NCBI GenBank assembly: GCA_030141605.1
Contig: JAQGDQ010001544.1
Location: 1 to 35,362, forward strand
Direction of reading: 5' to 3'
Length of the DNA stretch: 35,362 nucleotides
DNA from: Tubiluchus corallicola
Taxonomy: Eukaryota; Priapulida; Priapulimorpha; Priapulimorphida; Tubiluchidae
The notes below the pieces were generated by a model. That model did no database searches. It was not told the origin of the DNA and saw nothing but the letters and a program-made list of their open reading frames with translations. Made by a program: the position numbers and the translations under genes. This document shows positions 1 through 35,362 of this stretch, one piece after another. Each line of letters opens with the position of its first letter. The stretch's first letter is position 1.

Positions 1-1238
1 TGGGTAAACTAAAACAAACTATTCCCAGGCCTGGTTTAGCAAGTATAAAAACCTCTATCTATCTAACACAGCAAGTCTTGGGTAAACTAGAACAAACTTT
101 TCCCAGGACTGATATAAGAAGTATAAAAACCTCTATCAATTTAACACAGCAAGTTTTGAGTAAACTAGAACAAGCTTTTTCCAGGACTGGTTTAGAAAGT
201 ATAAAAACCACTATCTATTTAACACAGCAAGTTTTGAGTAAACTAGAACAAGCTTTTTCCAGGACTGGTTTAGAAAGTATAAAAACCTCTATCTATCTAT
301 CTATCTAACACAACAAGTCTTGGGTAAACTAAAACAAACTATTCCCAGGCCTGGTTTAGCAAGTATAAAAACCTCTATCTATCTAACACAGCAAGTCTTG
401 GGTAAACTAGAACAAACTTTTCCCAGGACTGATATAAGAAGTATAAAAACCTCTATCAATTTAACACAGCAAGTTTTGAGTAAACTAGAACAAGCTTTTT
501 CCAGGACTGGTTTAGAAAGTATAAAAACCACTATCTATTTAACACAGCAAGTTTTGAGTAAACTAGAACAAGCTTTTTCCAGGACTGGTTTAGAAAGTAT
601 AAAAACCTCTATCTATCTATCTATCTATCTAACACAGCAAGTCTTGGGTAAACTAAAACAAACTATTCCCAGGCCTAGTTTAGCAAGTATAAAAACCTCT
701 ATCTAGCTAACACAGCAAGTCTTGGGTAAACTAGAACAAACTTTTCCCAGGACTGATATAAGAAGTATAAAAACCTCTATCAATTTAACACAGAAAGTTT
801 TGAGTAAACCAAAACAAACTTTTCCCAGCATTAGTTTAGAAAGTATAAAAACCACTATCTATTTAACACAGCAAGTTTTGAGTAAACTAGAACAAGCTTT
901 TCCCATGACTGATTTAGAAAGTATAAAAACCACTATGTATCTAACACAGCAAGTCTTGGGTAAACTAGAACAAACTTTTCCCAGGTCTGGTGTAGAAAGT
1001 ATAAAGTATAAAAACCACTATCTATTTAACACAGCAAGTCTTGAGTAAACTAGAACAAACTTTTCCCAGGTCTGGTTTAGAAAGTATAAAAACCACTATC
1101 TATCTAACACAGCAAGTCTTGAGTAAACTATAACAAACTTTTTCCAGGACTGGTTTAGAAAGTATAAAAACCTCTATCTATCTATCTAACACAGCCAGTC
1201 TTGAGTAAACTATAATAAGCTTTCTATCTAACACAGCA
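1..1238. repeat. 78-bp minisatellite with a four-monomer higher-order unit
   Basis: About 15 tandem copies of a 78-bp unit fill the left end and continue off the window. The core words are TAAACTAGAACAA, TCCCAGG, AGTATAAAAACC and AACACAGCAAG. Four distinguishable monomers repeat as a block starting near 1, 321 and 645, so the larger period is about 320-324 bp. The block length varies because a TATC microsatellite inside the fourth monomer has different copy numbers. Because 78 is divisible by three, long open frames run through the array, broken where TATC copies shift the frame. I treat these as non-coding: there is no codon signature or recognisable domain. Confidence 0.95.
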
Positions 1239-1573
1239 AACAAGCCTATTGTATTTACTCAGAAATGCATAAGTGCCAGGGCTTTATTGTAAAACTTTAA
1301 ATGGTTATTTCTCGTGTTATTTTTACATTGTGTATTTTTGTATGATATTCCCTCCTCTGTGCTATTAGGAATAAATAAACAATAAACGATAAACAAAAAA
1401 ATGCCAACAATAATTTTAAAACAGCTTTTAATTTTAGATAATCTGTTGTTGTAATCATGTATATGTGGCCACTGTCTTACTGTACTAAGTTGCAGGCAAC
1501 CAGTACATGTCTTGACTTTGTACAGCAGACCTTTGTAAAAGCACTTATCATCAGTTGAGTTTTTTCCATTCAG
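1239..1573. other. Intron sequence upstream of the first visible exon
   Basis: This AT-rich stretch separates the 78-bp array from the first exon. It contains AATAAATAAACAATAAACG near 1369-1388, which resembles the 3' end of a retroelement, but no body can be recognised. The acceptor tract TTTTTTCCATTCAG closes it at 1573. I see nothing else. Confidence 0.5.
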
Positions 1574-32708
<31,135 letters not shown>

Positions 32709-33458
32709 GTTAGTTGCACAACAAGTTGAGCTCATCTGCAGGTTAATAAATTTATGTGTCTTGCTGCATATCCACTCTACCTGTACAAATTTGCAAATAA
32801 ACAAAGGTAATTGCTAAGATATCGACAGACTCAAGATCTGTTAAAACTGACAAAAATGAGCAGGAAATTCAATACAGTAACATCCTTTCCTGCGAGCAAA
32901 CTTTATCATTCATGCAAAGCAATTTTTCCTGCATAGACATAGACATAGACATAGACATAGAACATTTATTTTCTCCATTTGTTTGACATGACAAGTTTTT
33001 TTAAATATTACTTAATTATAGTAGTGGAGCAGGGCAGGGAAGGACCATAGGGTCATCTAGTCTCCTGCCCTGTCTTATAATTAAATTAGTATATTAAAAG
33101 TAGAAGGTGAGACTGCGGATAACAAAATTAAATAGGAAAAAATAATAATAATAAACAGTATAAATGAAAAACAAAGTATAAATGAAAACAGTATAAGTGA
33201 AAACAAAAAATAATAAAGTTAGATGACACCAAAATCTAAACAAAACAATACAATTAATACAAGTAATTATGATTATTACATATATTTTCAAATAGGGGCC
33301 TTATTGACAGGGGATTTTGACTGTATGGAGAGATAAAATAAGTATCAAAAAAGTGTAATATGGAAAATTTAAGAGAAAAAGTTAGTATAAGAAAGAGCAA
33401 CAATTACTTAGGAGATGAGAAAAAAAACACTTGATAGCTTGCTTATTAGTCTTACAAG

Positions 33459-33700
33459 TTATGTATTACAGGTATATTCATTTAGTAAGAATTTTGTGTA
33501 TTTTTTGGAAGCAGAAAATAAGCTACCTCCAAAGGTATCTTTTGACAACGAGTTCCATAATTTAACTCCTCGTGATTTTAAGCTATTGAAACCATGTCGG
33601 GTAAAAAATCTCTCCACAAAATACTGTTCATTAGAAGCAGCTCTTGTGGAGTAGGAATGTATATCAGAAACATTAGTGAAATATTCACTAAAAAGGTAAT
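33459..33700 (-). pseudogene. LINE ORF2 C-terminal segment, shifted frame
   Basis: This minus-strand segment encodes HSYSTRAASN, HGFNSLKSRG and KLWNSLSKDT, the characteristic C-terminal end of CR1-like reverse transcriptases (H-x-Y-x-T-R ... G ... L-W-N-x-L). It lies one base out of frame with the main reverse-transcriptase reading, at a run of five T. A single-base insertion in that run is the simplest explanation, or else a sequencing error. It ends at a stop just left of 33459. Confidence 0.85.
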
Positions 33701-35262
33701 AAACCAGCATTGAATTTATACATAAATTTGAACAACTCAAGATTGTAAATATCTTTTACTTTTAAAATTTCTAATTTTACGAACGATGGTGTAGCATGAT
33801 CATATTTGCGAGCAAAAGTTATTAGTTTTACTATTTTGTTTTGTTGTGTCTGTATTAATTTTTGAATTGATGCAAAAGCCGTACCCCATGTTAAGATGGA
33901 ATATTGTAAATAAGGGAAAACTAACGAATTATATAGAAGTTTCAGAATATATTGGTCAACGTAGTGCCTTACTTTTAAAATTATTCCAGTAATTCGACTT
34001 AATTTGTATGTTATGTGTTTTATATGTGGTTCCCATGTTAATTTATTATCAATGAGTAGGCCCAAGTATTTGATGTTGTCTGTTTCTTCAATTTTGTGTT
34101 TGTTTATTATAATATGAAATTTTGGATTATTAGCATTGTTAATTTGCTTATTGTTGATTATCATAAATTTGGTTTTTTTGTAGTTAATTGATAGCTGGTT
34201 TGCCCTCATCCACAGGTCTATTTTTTTCATTTCGTCATTAACAGATTTTTGCAAATTATTTATATTGGAGTCAGACATGAACAAATTAGTGTCATCGGCA
34301 AATATTCGGGTTCGAAAGTTGCTGCATGTGGGAAGATCGCTAATATAAATTAAGAATAGAAGAGGTCCTAAATTAGAGCCTTGTGGCACTCCACACGATA
34401 TGTGTTTATAGTCTGATGATACATTGTTAATAGATATGAATTGTTTTCTGTTAGTTAGATATGACTGAATTAGTTGCAAAGGTAGACCTCTGATGCCATA
34501 ATGGTTTAATTTGGCTATTAGTATACTATGCTGTACAGTATCAAAAGCTTTTGATAAGTCTAAAAATATTCCGCAATTCAGTAATTTTTTGTCAGTGTCT
34601 AGAGAGATCGTGTCAATTAATTCGGATACAGCAAGGGCAGTTGAATAATTTTTTCTGAAACCAAACTGGTATTTACTTAGGATATTACTTTTCACAACAA
34701 ACTGGTATAATCTATTGTAAATTAGCCTCTCAAAAACTTTTGATACTGGTGATAAGAGAGATATTGGTCTGTAATTGCCAGGTTCATGTGGAGAGCCAGT
34801 TTTATATAAAGGAATAACTTTTGCTATTTTTAATATATTTGGAAAAGTTCCAGCATTAACCGATTTATTAAACAGTAATGTGAGTATTGGTGAAATTATT
34901 TGACTTGCAGATTTAAAAAAAGATATTGGTATATTTTGTGGTCCTGGTGATTTGTTTGAATTAAGTGTGTTTAAAAGTGTGCATGTTTCATTTTCAGTAA
35001 TAGGATTAATGAAAAAAGAATTTGGGTGAGGGTTTTTTAAAAAGTCAGTAAAATTAACGTTAGGTTTAGGTATTTTGGCAGCCATGTCAGGTCCTATATT
35101 TACAAAAAACTCATTTAGTTTACTGGCAATATCATATGTATCTGTATAGTCCACATTATTTATTGTTAACTTACTTGGGGGTTGTCGTGTTTTTGGATCA
35201 GTTTTTATAATACTGTTTATTGTTTCCCAAGTTTTTTTCATGTTATTCTTGTGTTTTTGCAA
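33688..35262 (-). pseudogene. LINE reverse transcriptase, disrupted ORF
   Basis: The 524-residue frame contains the reverse-transcriptase fold in order: NKSPGPQNIP (about 104-112), NYRPISLL (163-170), the palm motif A in FLDLSKAFDTV (233-243), GVPQGSNLGP (291-300) and the catalytic FADD box (321-324). All expected catalytic aspartates are visible. The first residue is not a true start: the same frame continues upstream through an in-frame TAG at 35275-35277 into LINE-like sequence. At the other end the frame stops at a T-run near 33690, and the rest of the protein continues in another frame. Two independent lesions make it non-functional. It encodes the enzyme for target-primed reverse transcription in intact relatives, probably of the CR1/L2/Daphne type. 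Confidence 0.93.
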
Positions 35263-35362
35263 TGTTTCAGTGTACTATTGTTTTTTTGATGATTCTTTGA
35301 CATGATTTAATTTATTTGAGTAGGATTTGTAGTAGATTTGTTTGTATAAATTATTTGAGAGT

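Larger units (their letters stand above)
32932..35362 (-). mobile_element. LINE (non-LTR retrotransposon), inactive, 5' end outside window
   Basis: The element runs leftward on the minus strand and continues past 35362. It comprises a reverse-transcriptase frame (35262-33688), a frame-shifted C-terminal part, a 3' UTR with a 41-nt stem-loop at 33031-33071, AAAATAAATG and a terminal hexamer repeat of TATGTC at 32960-32932. A short simple-repeat tail in place of poly(A) is typical of CR1/L2-like LINEs. The endonuclease region is not in view. It lies in an intron of the lectin gene in antisense orientation. Confidence 0.9.

Overview
The window is metazoan nuclear DNA. It is AT-rich, its introns run from hundreds of bases to several kilobases, the GT...AG splice sites are canonical, and it carries non-LTR retrotransposons, SINEs, MITE-like hairpins and about a dozen minisatellite arrays. 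Nothing looks bacterial or viral. The species cannot be fixed from sequence alone. Domain content and repeat types suggest a marine invertebrate, possibly a deuterostome such as a tunicate, but that is a guess.

One gene on the + strand dominates the window and runs off both ends. I reconstructed it from exons whose boundaries and reading frame agree. The order is: the end of a first C-type lectin domain (1574-1720), a second C-type lectin domain in three exons (3132-9112), a short truncated EGF-like exon (10271-10345), a full EGF (13531-13644), a calcium-binding-type EGF (14520-14648), and six sushi/CCP domains (17840-23579), one of them split by an intron. A seventh, probably split CCP lies at about 31.3-32.7 kb. 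Nearly all exons are phase 1 at both ends, the usual signature of shuffled extracellular modules. Lectin, then EGF, then CCP repeats is the selectin order, so the product is probably a secreted or membrane adhesion or recognition protein. Both lectin domains lack the usual sugar-binding motifs.

The introns hold most of the unusual material. At 2.0-2.35 kb a long inverted repeat contains a possible alternative terminal exon together with its splice acceptor. At 10.33-10.69 kb a 51-bp minisatellite has amplified the 5' splice site of the preceding exon about seven times. At 21.3-22.4 kb a 26-bp repeat is organised into 156-bp higher-order units. At 27.5-27.9 kb a telomere-like 18-bp repeat lies between short inverted repeats. 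At 29.2-29.6 kb a 5S-rRNA-derived SINE with target-site duplications ends in a tail shared with a LINE remnant at 12.0-12.6 kb. At 32.9-35.4 kb a broken LINE on the minus strand shares a 3' stem-loop with a second element at 28.4 kb.

Most long open frames outside the exons are by-products of tandem repeats, often because the repeat period is a multiple of three, and are not annotated as genes.
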